NCBI RefSeq assembly: GCF_002005305.1
Contig: NZ_CP014782.1
Span: forward strand, 124,001-188,000
Reading direction: 5' to 3'
DNA length: 64,000 bases
Origin: Shewanella psychrophila
GTDB taxonomy: Bacteria; Pseudomonadota; Gammaproteobacteria; Enterobacterales; Shewanellaceae
A program made the position numbers and the translations under genes. Below are positions 1 to 8,326 of the stretch, in pieces. The notes under the pieces are model-generated. The model saw only the letters and a list, made by a program, of their open reading frames with translations, had not been told where the DNA came from and made no database searches. Each line of letters begins with the position of its first letter. Within the stretch, counting starts at the first letter, position 1.

Positions 1-169
1 GAGCTAGCTTTATGATGGCTTCTTCTGTTGTACAGTTTGAAATATTTATCATAGACAGCCAGAGGGATTTATCATCCGGTTGCCAAAGGTCGAAACCTTG
101 ATATTTCAACTGCGACAGCTCACTCGCTGATAGAGAGGTATCTACGAGCCTTATTTGATTAAGAACCAT
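1..169 (-). CDS. 5' end of a gene downstream of motY, possibly lafK (partial)
   Basis: An open frame starts with ATG at 169 and runs off the left edge of the window (56 codons seen). The start lies inside the last codons of motY: its ATG overlaps the motY stop by 11 bases, a layout typical of translational coupling. The visible N-terminus (MVLNQIRLVDTSLSASELSQ) has no motif I can recognise. In the lateral flagellar clusters of Vibrio the gene next to motY is lafK, a sigma54-dependent flagellar activator, so that is the contextual guess; the AAA+ domain that would prove it is outside the window. Confidence 0.5.
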   Translation of the reverse strand, partial: MVLNQIRLVDTSLSASELSQLKYQGFDLWQPDDKSLWLSMINISNCTTEEAIIKLA

Positions 170-1082
170 ATTCAACTCCAGCAGTTCTTTTTGTAGCGAT
201 CTTGTTGGGGCGCTTTATTAAACGGATCATTACGCGGCGATTAGCGTCTCTGCCATCTTGAGTCTTGTTAGATACTTTTGGTTCCCTGGCACCGTGATGC
301 CTGACTTGGATTAATCCTTTTGGCAAGCCCAGCTCCACTAACCTAGCAGCAACCTCATCGGCTCTCTCTTTACTTAGCACTAAATTTGCTAAGTGCTCTC
401 CGTTATTATCTGCATGGGCATCGACTAACACTTGAGTGATTGAGCTGTCAGCTTTCACATATTGAGTGATCGCGTCGAGATCGGTTTCGTGAGCCATTGT
501 GATTTGACTCGAACCTGAGCTGAAAAGCAGCTCGACACTACGAACATAAGAGAAAGGTTTAGGTAAAAGTTGATGGCGACAAAGTCTAAATTGGTTGGCT
601 ACTTGGCCAGTGTTTACCGGACTACTACTGACCAAATATGACGCTGTTTCACGGCCGTCGATAATCGCCTGCCAGGCAAAGCCTTGTTCGAGCGCCTCTA
701 GAAAAGGGTTGATACTGGTATTACTGGTGGCCTTATTACCATGCCATATCAATTGTGTTTCGCCGAGCGCAGTGTGGCTTTTTTTCCAGGCGGGTGGGGT
801 GATCTTAATTGAGCTTTGGGTTTGGTTGAGTGTCAGCCAGTCAGCCGTTAGCTCTAATCTGAGCGTTTCACCTGGAAGCGCTTCCATCTTCATACTACCG
901 AAGCCAGTTATTTTATGCTCTATCTGGCAGCTAAACTGGTCACCATTAAACGTCCATATGGCTTGTTCAAACGGTGTTTGGTAGCGAGTCATATTAGCTG
1001 CTGCTGTATTAGAGAGGCTTGTACTAATAAACAGCGAAAAGATTAATATATGAGCTGATGCTTTCAATGTTTTATTTCTCAT
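159..1082 (-). CDS. motY: MotY-like flagellar motor protein with OmpA C-terminus (lateral type)
   Basis: A 307-aa secreted protein. Residues 1-29 look like a signal peptide (basic start, hydrophobic stretch, then TAAANM). The C-terminal third is an OmpA/MotB-like peptidoglycan-binding domain: VLVDAHADNNGEHLANLVLS, then LSKERADEVAARLVELGLPK and a closing GRDANRRVMIRL motif. In the family MotY forms the T ring around the basal body and helps anchor sodium-type stators to peptidoglycan. Its position divergent from fliM matches lateral flagellar clusters. A plain OmpA-family lipoprotein is less likely, as there is no lipobox cysteine at the cleavage site. Confidence 0.82.
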   Translation of the reverse strand: MRNKTLKASAHILIFSLFISTSLSNTAAANMTRYQTPFEQAIWTFNGDQFSCQIEHKITGFGSMKMEALPGETLRLELTADWLTLNQTQSSIKITPPAWKKSHTALGETQLIWHGNKATSNTSINPFLEALEQGFAWQAIIDGRETASYLVSSSPVNTGQVANQFRLCRHQLLPKPFSYVRSVELLFSSGSSQITMAHETDLDAITQYVKADSSITQVLVDAHADNNGEHLANLVLSKERADEVAARLVELGLPKGLIQVRHHGAREPKVSNKTQDGRDANRRVMIRLIKRPNKIATKRTAGVEYGS

Positions 1083-1710
1083 TTGTTTTTAGAATATAAA
1101 ACTACAAAGTAACTAACTGTATAAAATATTATCTTTACAGTGGGTAGTTTATTATCAGACTTGTTTTCGGAGTGTAATTAAACATTAATTAATGAATATG
1201 TAAAATGTTTTCTCATTAATTTATTTATTTTGTGAGAATAAGCTAGTTGAACTAATTTAATTCAGCTATTATCTTTTTCGAAATTAGAAATGGTATTAGA
1301 ATATATCCCTTGGTTGATGCTTTAACACGCTATTTATTACTGTGTTGATAAGTTTTGATACAAGGGTATATAATGTAACATCTCTGCATCTTGCTGTTTT
1401 TATTGTGTTTTTGCCTTATTTTGATTTCTTTGATGAACTTTGAAAATAAATTAAAAATTAAATAAAAAACAATTAAAGTTATTGGTGCTTTGTGTCGACT
1501 TAATAGCTTATTTTATTTTTACATATCGAACTGCACTTATATTAAGTTAGTGTTCGTGTATTTACATTTGTTAATTACAAAACTTAAAATAGCGCCATAA
1601 ATATGTCGATAGTCATTTTTTAGTTGCGTCATTAATATGGCAGTAGTCATTTTATTTGTTTGTCATATTAATTGATTAATAGACTTACTTAATTACTTGG
1701 TTGGGTTTTA
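1083..1710. other. AT-rich intergenic region between divergent motY and fliM
   Basis: 628 bases without a convincing gene. It must hold the divergent promoters for motY and for the fliM-flhA operon. The sequence is very AT-rich, and I could not pick out a convincing sigma54 -24/-12 pair. Two near-identical 19-base direct repeats lie close to fliM (listed separately). Confidence 0.6.
1601..1653. repeat. Two 19-bp imperfect direct repeats, 34-bp period, upstream of fliM
   Basis: The first copy (1601-1619) and second copy (1635-1653) read ATATGNCNNTAGTCATTTT, differing at three positions. They sit 58-110 bases before the fliM start. A period of 34 bp is roughly three helical turns, so they could be paired activator sites. 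This role is inference only. Confidence 0.45.
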
Positions 1711-2589
1711 ATGAAAACAACAGCGAAAGCAAATTTACTGAAGTTGAGTCAGTGTGAGAAAGTAAGGCCAGTGGCGTTAATCCAAGAAAAGCTTGCTAGA
1801 AGTCGGTTACTGGTTCAGGTTGAGTCGTGCCAACGTTTAGTGCTAGATGCTGCAAATGGTGTGTTAAATCCAATTATCCGCCAAGGTCATCATGGGTTAA
1901 CCAATATAACTTTGACCGATGATCAGCCGATAGAGCCAGAAGGAAAACATGCATGGTTTCGTCTTAGTTATCATAGATCCCTACTTGCCTGGTGGCGTAT
2001 CGACAGATGCACGTTAGATCAACTTGCAAGCGCATATTATGGCAGTACTTCTAGTCCGTTGAAATCTCCTTTAAGAGCACCTAGTCAGTCTGAGTTTAGG
2101 CTGGCCAGAAAGCTTATGCTTGCCGCACTGAAAATGCTACCCACTGTTGAGCTAGATGAAGAGGCTTTAGAGCTTGAGCTAGTTGCTAATAATACACCTA
2201 TTCAAGCGCCAGTAAATTGGGCGCTTAAGTTTCCTGAAGAGTATATGGCACCTCCTATGCTGTTCTGTATGACAGAACACTTGCTAGGCTTGATGTCTGA
2301 GCAACCCAGCCAATATCAAGCCACTTCCGATCTGTCAGAAAAGCTAGCGTATCGACTAAAACAGATCCCTTTAAGAGTGCTACTTGAGCTAGGGCGACAA
2401 AATACTCCGGTTACTTCCCTCAGTGGTCTCAAACCTGGAGACATTTTGCCTATGAAACTTCATTCCAGATGTCCTGTAACCGTAGGGAAAAGACCGCTTT
2501 TTTACGCTGCGATTCATACCCATGAAGGCCAAATGGTTGCCAAGTTAACCCAAGATATATTTCAGCAAGATGATATGAAAACTGTTTAA
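1711..2589 (+). CDS. fliM: Flagellar motor switch protein FliM (lateral type)
   Basis: A 292-aa protein, first gene of a fliM-N-P-Q-R-flhB-flhA operon. The C-terminal part (about 215-285) looks like a SpoA/FliN-type domain: LRVLLELGRQNTPVTSLSGL, then LKPGDILPM and a KRPLFYA strand. The order of downstream genes makes the assignment secure. FliM forms the C-ring and normally carries an N-terminal LSQDEIDALL-type peptide that binds CheY-P. That peptide is not visible here (the N-terminus is MKTTAKANLLKLSQCEKVRP), and the protein is shorter than many FliM. This suggests a motor that does not switch through CheY, as proposed for some lateral systems. Confidence 0.8.
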   Translation: MKTTAKANLLKLSQCEKVRPVALIQEKLARSRLLVQVESCQRLVLDAANGVLNPIIRQGHHGLTNITLTDDQPIEPEGKHAWFRLSYHRSLLAWWRIDRCTLDQLASAYYGSTSSPLKSPLRAPSQSEFRLARKLMLAALKMLPTVELDEEALELELVANNTPIQAPVNWALKFPEEYMAPPMLFCMTEHLLGLMSEQPSQYQATSDLSEKLAYRLKQIPLRVLLELGRQNTPVTSLSGLKPGDILPMKLHSRCPVTVGKRPLFYAAIHTHEGQMVAKLTQDIFQQDDMKTV

Positions 2590-2668
2590 TTTCATTGTGA
2601 TGCAATGATTTATTTGAATGTATGTGAATTTTTTAAGCTATTGAATAATAAATTTTTAGGAGCTAACT

Positions 2669-3025
2669 GTGTCAGAACAAACTTTGCTACAAGATGAAGA
2701 CTTTCTACTTGATGATAATTTATTCGCTGATGAGGACGTTGAGCAGGAGGCCGTTAAAGCTAAGCCTGTAAAAGATATCTCATTTTTTCAGCAGTTACCT
2801 GTTCAAGTCACGTTGGAGTTGGCCAGCGCTGAGATGTCATTAGGTGAATTAACTCGTATGGGAGAGGGGGACGTTGTAGCACTGGATCGTATGGTTGGTG
2901 AGCCGTTAGATATTCGTGTTAACGGTGCGCTACTAGGGCGGGGCGAAGTCGTTGAGGTTAATGGGCGCTATGGTGTGAGATTGCTAGAGGTAGAGGCGAT
3001 CAGTCTAACCGGAGCGAATGACTGA
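2669..3025 (+). CDS. fliN: Flagellar motor switch protein FliN
   Basis: A 118-aa protein with an acidic N-terminal tail (about 1-35) followed by a SpoA domain: LPVQVTLELASAEMSLGELT, then MGEGDVVALD, and a GALLGRGEVVEVNGRYGVRL block. FliN is the lower C-ring subunit that docks the FliH-FliI export ATPase. The start has a good ribosome site (AGGAGC) and GTG as the initiating codon. The stop overlaps the fliP start by 8 bases. Confidence 0.9.
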   Translation: MSEQTLLQDEDFLLDDNLFADEDVEQEAVKAKPVKDISFFQQLPVQVTLELASAEMSLGELTRMGEGDVVALDRMVGEPLDIRVNGALLGRGEVVEVNGRYGVRLLEVEAISLTGAND

Positions 3026-3755
3026 TATGTGTCGAGTCCTGTTGCTCATCTTATGTCTGTTTGCCCCTAATGTGTTTGCCAATGAAGGTTTAACCTTATT
3101 TACGTTCAATGATGGTGATCAATCTCAGTCTGTGAATATCAAGCTTGAGATATTGGCATTAATGACAGTGCTGAGCTTTCTGCCTGCACTGCTGATGATG
3201 ATGACAAGTTTTACCCGAATCATAGTCGTATTAGCTATTTTACGTCAGGCGTTAGGCTTGCAGCAGAGTCCCCCTAATAAGGTACTTATAGGGATCACTC
3301 TGGTGTTGACCATATTTATTATGAGGCCTGTAGGGCAAGATATTTATGATCAAGCTTATCTACCCTATGACCAGGGCGCGATTGAGCTCAATGAGGCTGT
3401 TTCTATTGGTGAAGGGCCCCTCAGGAAATTTATGCTGGCTCAAACCAGGGAGACAGATCTCGAGCAGATGTTGAAAATAGCCGATGAGCCAGTGACCTTG
3501 ACCGCCGATGAGGTGCCTTTCTTTGTGCTGATGCCGGCATTTGTATTGAGTGAGCTGAAGACCGCATTTCAAATAGGTTTTTTACTCTTTCTGCCTTTTT
3601 TGGTGATCGATCTCGTCGTGGCCAGTGTCTTGATGTCTATGGGAATGATGATGTTATCGCCGTTAATTATCTCCTTGCCATTTAAGTTGATGGTATTTGT
3701 GCTGGTTGATGGTTGGTCTATGACAGTCGGTACCTTAGTGGCGAGCTTTGGTTAG
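3018..3755 (+). CDS. fliP: Flagellar export gate protein FliP
   Basis: A 245-aa inner-membrane protein with a cleavable-type signal sequence (about 1-21, LLLILCLFAPNVFA) and four membrane spans. Signature motifs of the FliP/SctR family are present: MMTSFTRIIVVLAILRQALG, then LQQSPPNK, and a C-terminal FKLMVFVLVDGW. FliP forms the core of the export gate with FliQ and FliR. Overlaps fliN by 8 bases. Unlike most polar operons there is no fliO between fliN and fliP. Confidence 0.95.
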   Translation: MTDMCRVLLLILCLFAPNVFANEGLTLFTFNDGDQSQSVNIKLEILALMTVLSFLPALLMMMTSFTRIIVVLAILRQALGLQQSPPNKVLIGITLVLTIFIMRPVGQDIYDQAYLPYDQGAIELNEAVSIGEGPLRKFMLAQTRETDLEQMLKIADEPVTLTADEVPFFVLMPAFVLSELKTAFQIGFLLFLPFLVIDLVVASVLMSMGMMMLSPLIISLPFKLMVFVLVDGWSMTVGTLVASFG

Positions 3756-3814
3756 TGCTGTCACTGGCAGAACCAAAGATTATTTGAGCTAGTTATTAAC
3801 CTAATTAGGTGAAC

Positions 3815-3958
3815 ATGATGGAAATTTTGCGAGAGATAGAAAAAGAGTTGAGCCTAGGTGACATGATCTATTTTCTGCTGTGTCTTGGGGTTTGTGGAAT
3901 TGTCTTGTTCAATGGCTGGGAGTCATTACTTAGCTTGTTAGCATCGGGTCTAAGGTAG
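3815..3958 (+). CDS. 47-aa hypothetical membrane protein between fliP and fliQ
   Basis: A small frame: ATG at 3815 (double ATG), with AGGTGA five bases upstream as ribosome site, ending TAG at 3958, four bases before fliQ. The product has a short charged amphipathic start (MMEILREIEKELSLGD), one hydrophobic span (about 17-32, MIYFLLCLGVCGIVLF) and a short tail. No family is recognised. It fills the gap between fliP and fliQ, is in the operon direction and has its own ribosome site, all of which favour a real gene. It could be a degenerate FliO-like accessory (FliO is also a small single-span protein), but there is no sequence proof. Confidence 0.6.
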   Translation: MMEILREIEKELSLGDMIYFLLCLGVCGIVLFNGWESLLSLLASGLR

Positions 3959-3962
3959 ATTT

Positions 3963-4232
3963 ATGGACGTAAATGAGCTGACTTCGATGTTCGCCGATGC
4001 CATATTTCTTGTGGTTTCTATGGTGGGTGTACTCGTCGTGCCTAGTCTGTTAGTTGGCCTATTAATCGCTGTATTTCAAGCGGCAACTCAGGTGAATGAG
4101 CAGACGTTAAGTTTTCTTCCCAGACTGGTTCTCACCTTGTTGATGGTGTTGTTTTCGGGTCCCTGGCTGTTACAACAGATCTCTGATCTCTTTAATCGTC
4201 TGTTTATGACGATCCCCCATATTATTGGGTAA
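3963..4232 (+). CDS. fliQ: Flagellar export gate protein FliQ
   Basis: An 89-aa protein with two transmembrane hairpin helices (about 15-40 and 53-78), the standard size and topology. Family residues include the VVPSLLVGLLIAVFQAATQV block and NEQTLSFLPRL. FliQ packs around FliP and FliR in the export gate. The start is 4 bases after the preceding small ORF and two bases separate its stop from fliR, so translation is probably coupled. Confidence 0.95.
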   Translation: MDVNELTSMFADAIFLVVSMVGVLVVPSLLVGLLIAVFQAATQVNEQTLSFLPRLVLTLLMVLFSGPWLLQQISDLFNRLFMTIPHIIG

Positions 4233-4234
4233 CT

Positions 4235-5014
4235 ATGCTCTCACTTACTTCAGTTCAAATCAGTGCATTTATAGGAACATTCTGGTGGCCATTTTGTCGA
4301 ATAATGGGTGCCTTTATTGTAATGCCATTCTTGAGTAGCAGTTATATCCCGCCTATGGTGAGAGTACTATTGGCTGTGCTTATCTCTGCCTTGTTATCAC
4401 CTATGTTGCCTCCTGTGCCAGCTGTGGATGCTATTTCTATTGGAGCACTATTTCTTGCTATAGAGCAGCTGTTAATCGGCTTCATGTTAGCGCTATTTAC
4501 ATATATTTTGATCCATGTAATGACTCTGTTTGGTGCCATGATGTCGATGCAGATGGGCTTGGCAATGGCGATTATGAATGATCCTGCAAATGGCAGCTCA
4601 AATCCTATATTAAGCCAATGGTTTCTCCTCTATGGCACCTTGTTGTTTCTTGCCCTTGATGGTCATTTAGTTGCAATTGGTATTATCGTCGATAGCTTTA
4701 GATTATGGCCAATCGGCACTGGTATTTTTGATTTGCCCTTGATGGGATTAGTTGGCCGGTTCGCCTGGTTATTCGCGTCGGCATTTATGTTAGCAATTCC
4801 CGCAATACTGGCCATGTTGATGGTTAACCTCACCTTTGGTGTATTGAGCCGCGCCGCACCATCTTTGAACGTTTTCGCTCTCGGTTTCCCTATGTCCATG
4901 TTGATGGGCCTGTTATGTGTGTTCTTCTCGTTTAGTGGCTTGCCTAGTCGATACAGTGATCTTTGTCTGGAAGCTTTATCTGCCATGTATCAGTTCATCG
5001 GGGGGATCACATGA
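4235..5014 (+). CDS. fliR: Flagellar export gate protein FliR
   Basis: A 259-aa polytopic membrane protein with about six spans. FliR/SctT motifs are seen: MGAFIVMPFLSSSYIPPMVR near the N-terminus, MSMQMGLAMAIMNDPANG in the middle, and GVLSRAAPSLNVFALGFP toward the end. It completes the FliPQR gate. Its stop overlaps the flhB start as ATGA (5011-5014), a classic translational coupling. Confidence 0.95.
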   Translation: MLSLTSVQISAFIGTFWWPFCRIMGAFIVMPFLSSSYIPPMVRVLLAVLISALLSPMLPPVPAVDAISIGALFLAIEQLLIGFMLALFTYILIHVMTLFGAMMSMQMGLAMAIMNDPANGSSNPILSQWFLLYGTLLFLALDGHLVAIGIIVDSFRLWPIGTGIFDLPLMGLVGRFAWLFASAFMLAIPAILAMLMVNLTFGVLSRAAPSLNVFALGFPMSMLMGLLCVFFSFSGLPSRYSDLCLEALSAMYQFIGGIT

Positions 5015-6144
5015 GTAAAAAAAATACCGGGCAGAGTAAAACTGAGAAGGCGACACCGCAGAAATTAAAGAAAGCCAGAGAGGAGGGCCAAGTTCCGCGC
5101 TCTAAAGATCTGGCCTCTACGGCGCTTATTATCGGCTGTTCTATGATGTTATTTCTGAGTGCCGATTGGTTTGCTGCTCGTGTTTCTCAATTGGCGCGGT
5201 TTAATATGTCTATCACTAAAGAGGAGTTAGATCGCCCAGGTATGATGCTAGAGCACCTTGGTACGACTCTGGTAGAGATGCTCAATATTCTTGGCCCCTT
5301 GTTCATTATGGTGGCAATTATTGCCATGGTTGCAGGTGCTATGCCTGGTGGACCGGTATTTAGCTTTAAGAATGCCCATTTTAAGTACAGTCGTATCGAT
5401 CCCATTGCCGGTATTGGCCGTATGTGTTCAGTGAAATCTCTGGTTGAGTTGGTTAAGTCTATTCTCAAGATCACCCTGCTTATTGGCATCATGTTTATTT
5501 TCTTAGAAAATAATTTACAAGTATTACTCACCTATAACCAACTTCCTATCGACGAAGCGGTGAGCAAGGGCATCAATATGCTGGCGCTTGGGATCTTGTA
5601 TTTGGGTCTTGGCCTGCTGGTTATCACGTTTATCGATGTGCCATATCAATATTGGCATCATCATAATGAGCTTAAGATGTCGAGGCAGGATGTTAAGGAT
5701 GAGCAAAAACAACAGGATGGGAAACCTGAGGTCAAGGCTAAAATCCGTCAATTACAGCAACGCATGGGACGATCTAGAGCAGAAATTGCTATCCCACAGT
5801 CCGATGTCTTGTTGGTTAATCCGACACATTATGCCGTTGCACTCAAATATGATGTTGAAAAGGCCGATGCACCTTATGTATTGACCAAGGGAACAGATGA
5901 AGTCGCCCTCTATATGCGACAAATTGCCAAGCAGCATGATATTGAGGTGATCGAGCTCCCACCACTCACCCGTGCTATCTACTATTCGACGAAAGTTGAG
6001 CAACAGATCCCCGCCGCACTTTTTATCGCTATAGCCCATGTATTGAGCTACGTACTGCAGATAAAAGCGGCCAGAGATGGTAAGAAGAAACGCCCAGATC
6101 CGTTACCAAACTTTTTTATTCCGAAACACTTAAGACACGATTAA
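5011..6144 (+). CDS. flhB: Flagellar export switch protein FlhB
   Basis: A 377-aa protein; the ATG at 5011 is chosen over an in-frame start at 4963 because it gives the family N-terminus (SKKNTGQSKTEKATPQKLKK, then AREEGQVPRS) and the ATGA overlap with fliR. Four membrane spans are followed by a cytoplasmic domain. The autocleavage motif NPTH is present (VLLVNPTHYAVALKY), so the specificity switch from hook to filament export should work. A short basic C-terminal tail follows. Confidence 0.95.
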   Translation: MSKKNTGQSKTEKATPQKLKKAREEGQVPRSKDLASTALIIGCSMMLFLSADWFAARVSQLARFNMSITKEELDRPGMMLEHLGTTLVEMLNILGPLFIMVAIIAMVAGAMPGGPVFSFKNAHFKYSRIDPIAGIGRMCSVKSLVELVKSILKITLLIGIMFIFLENNLQVLLTYNQLPIDEAVSKGINMLALGILYLGLGLLVITFIDVPYQYWHHHNELKMSRQDVKDEQKQQDGKPEVKAKIRQLQQRMGRSRAEIAIPQSDVLLVNPTHYAVALKYDVEKADAPYVLTKGTDEVALYMRQIAKQHDIEVIELPPLTRAIYYSTKVEQQIPAALFIAIAHVLSYVLQIKAARDGKKKRPDPLPNFFIPKHLRHD

Positions 6145-6155
6145 AGGTACTTTCC

Positions 6156-8237
6156 ATGAATTGGTTATCTCGAACATTTGCAGGAAATCGTAGCTATATA
6201 GGTATACCTATCATGCTACTGACTATTCTTGCTATGGTGATCCTTCCGCTGCCGCCCTGGTTGTTGGATATTCTCTTTACTTTCAACATAGTCCTGTCTG
6301 TGATGGTCTTGTTGGTTGCGGTATCAATAAGGCGGCCGTTGGAGTTCTCTGTTTTTCCGACAGTCTTGCTGCTTGCTACCTTGATGAGACTGACATTGAA
6401 TGTCGCTTCCACTCGAGTCGTGCTGATTGAGGGGCATCAAGGGGGAGACGCTGCAGGTAGAGTGATCCAGGCCTTCGGTGAAGTGGTCATTGACGGCAAT
6501 TATGTGGTCGGTGCGGTGATTTTCTTAATCTTGATGATCATAAACTTTGTGGTGATCACTAAAGGTGGTGAGCGCATCTCTGAGGTATCAGCTCGCTTTA
6601 CCTTAGATGCCTTACCCGGTAAGCAAATGGCTATTGATGCCGATCTTAATGCTGGGGTGTTAAGCCAAGATCAGGCGAGACTTCGTCGTCAGGAAGTTGC
6701 CAGAGAGGCAGATTTTTACGGCTCTATGGATGGTGCCTCTAAGTTTGTTCGTGGTGATGCTATTGCCGGAATATTGATCTTAGTGATCAATATTTTGGGC
6801 GGTATTGCCATCGGTATGTTTATGCATGACTTAAGTGCAGGTGATGCCTTTAAGACTTATGCCTTGTTGGCGATTGGTGATGGATTGGTCGCTCAGATCC
6901 CATCTTTGTTGCTCGCTACCGCCGCAGCGATAATCGTGACTCGAGTTTCAGATGCTGAAGAGATGCCGGCTCAGCTCAGTAAGCAGCTATTGGCGAATCC
7001 TAAGACCTTGGCCACAGCATCTGTGATCATGGTCATTTTTGGTATTGTGCCTGGCATGCCAGCCTTGGTGTTTCTTCCATTTGCTGCTGTTTTAGGTTTT
7101 TCCGCCTGGAAACTGAGCCAGCGAGTAGAGGTTAGGCCTGAAGAAAAGATTGAAGAGAAACTTGAAAAGAGTCTATCAGAGCCATCATTGCCAAGCTGGG
7201 AAGCATTGCCTTTTACCGATCTCATTGAGGTGAGGCTTGGCTATCGTTTGGTACACCTTGTCGAGCGCAGCAAGGGAGCCGAGCTGCAGAAACGCTTAAC
7301 AGGCATTCGGCGGACCTTGTCCGAGCAAGCTGGATTCTTGTTATCTGAGGTGCGTGTTCGGGATAATTTAGCCTTGGCACCTAATGCTTATCAAATTAAT
7401 TTAATGGGTAACCCGGTGATCACCGCTGAATTAGAGCCCGAAAAGTTGATGGCAATTAAGAGTGGGCCTGTTTTCGGTGATGTCGATGGCATTATTACAA
7501 AAGAGCCCGCTTATCAGATGGATGCCCTTTGGATAGAGCCGGATACTAAGGCTAAAGCCTTGAATTTAGGCTATTCTGTCGTCGATAACGCCACTGTAAT
7601 AGCGACCCATGTGAGTAAACTTATTCGTGAGTCTCTACCGGAGATGTTACAACACGATGATGTGATAGCACTGAGTGATCGCTTGGCTAAGCAGTCACCT
7701 AAATTGGCGGAATCACTCTCTACGGCGTTGACACCGATTTTACAGTTGAAAGTGTATCGACTCTTGCTCAAAGAGCAGGTATCCCTCAAAGATATTCGCA
7801 CCATAGCCACGACTCTGCTCGATTGCAGTGAGGAAAGTAAAGATCCTGTGTTACTCGCTGCCGACGTACGCTGTGCGCTTCGTAGTAGCATATTGCACAC
7901 TATTGCTGGTTCGTCGCAGCAGTTGAACGTCTTGACTCTGGCGCCTGAATTGGAACAGACCTTGCTCACGGCGCTTAATCAATCACAACAGCAGGGCAAG
8001 GTGTCACTGGACAGTTTCCCGGTGGAACCTCAGCTGCTTGCTCAACTACAGCAGAAGATGCCTCAGTTGCTGGCACAAGCCAAAGAGCAAGGTCACAGTC
8101 CTATGTTGCTCGTCTCGCCGCAGCTAAGGCCAATTCTGGCGCGATACGCCTTGGCCTTTGCCCGAGGGCTGCATGTCTTGTCATATAACGAGATCCCTGA
8201 GAGTCGTGAGTTGATGGTGGCAGGGCAGTTGGGCTAG
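6156..8237 (+). CDS. flhA: Flagellar export protein FlhA
   Basis: A 693-aa protein of normal family length. Residues 1 to about 325 carry eight membrane spans with FHIPEP signature sequences (VFPTVLLLATLMRLTLNVAS, then FVVITKGGERISEVSARF, LDALPGKQMAIDADLNAG). The remainder is the cytoplasmic ring domain that binds chaperone-substrate complexes. It is the last gene before a terminator. In polar Shewanella clusters flhA is followed by flhF; here it is not, which supports a separate lateral system. Confidence 0.96.
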   Translation: MNWLSRTFAGNRSYIGIPIMLLTILAMVILPLPPWLLDILFTFNIVLSVMVLLVAVSIRRPLEFSVFPTVLLLATLMRLTLNVASTRVVLIEGHQGGDAAGRVIQAFGEVVIDGNYVVGAVIFLILMIINFVVITKGGERISEVSARFTLDALPGKQMAIDADLNAGVLSQDQARLRRQEVAREADFYGSMDGASKFVRGDAIAGILILVINILGGIAIGMFMHDLSAGDAFKTYALLAIGDGLVAQIPSLLLATAAAIIVTRVSDAEEMPAQLSKQLLANPKTLATASVIMVIFGIVPGMPALVFLPFAAVLGFSAWKLSQRVEVRPEEKIEEKLEKSLSEPSLPSWEALPFTDLIEVRLGYRLVHLVERSKGAELQKRLTGIRRTLSEQAGFLLSEVRVRDNLALAPNAYQINLMGNPVITAELEPEKLMAIKSGPVFGDVDGIITKEPAYQMDALWIEPDTKAKALNLGYSVVDNATVIATHVSKLIRESLPEMLQHDDVIALSDRLAKQSPKLAESLSTALTPILQLKVYRLLLKEQVSLKDIRTIATTLLDCSEESKDPVLLAADVRCALRSSILHTIAGSSQQLNVLTLAPELEQTLLTALNQSQQQGKVSLDSFPVEPQLLAQLQQKMPQLLAQAKEQGHSPMLLVSPQLRPILARYALAFARGLHVLSYNEIPESRELMVAGQLG

Positions 8238-8278
8238 CTTTGACTGCAAAGCATATGCTGGATACGTCCAGTTAGAAC

Positions 8279-8302
8279 AAAGGGAGCCTAGCTCCCTTTT
8301 TT
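8279..8302 (+). terminator. Rho-independent terminator of the fliM-flhA operon
   Basis: A 9-bp perfect stem AAAGGGAGC / GCTCCCTTT with a CTA loop, followed by a run of T. It lies 41 bases after the flhA stop. The A-tract on the left may let it also act on the convergent minus-strand hydrolase transcript. Confidence 0.9.
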
Positions 8303-8326
8303 AATGCTGGTTGTGAGTGCTTGATT

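Noticed and set aside
595..984. 129-codon plus-strand frame overlapping motY
   Set aside because: It is antisense to a clear MotY gene and its translation has no domain or plausible start context.
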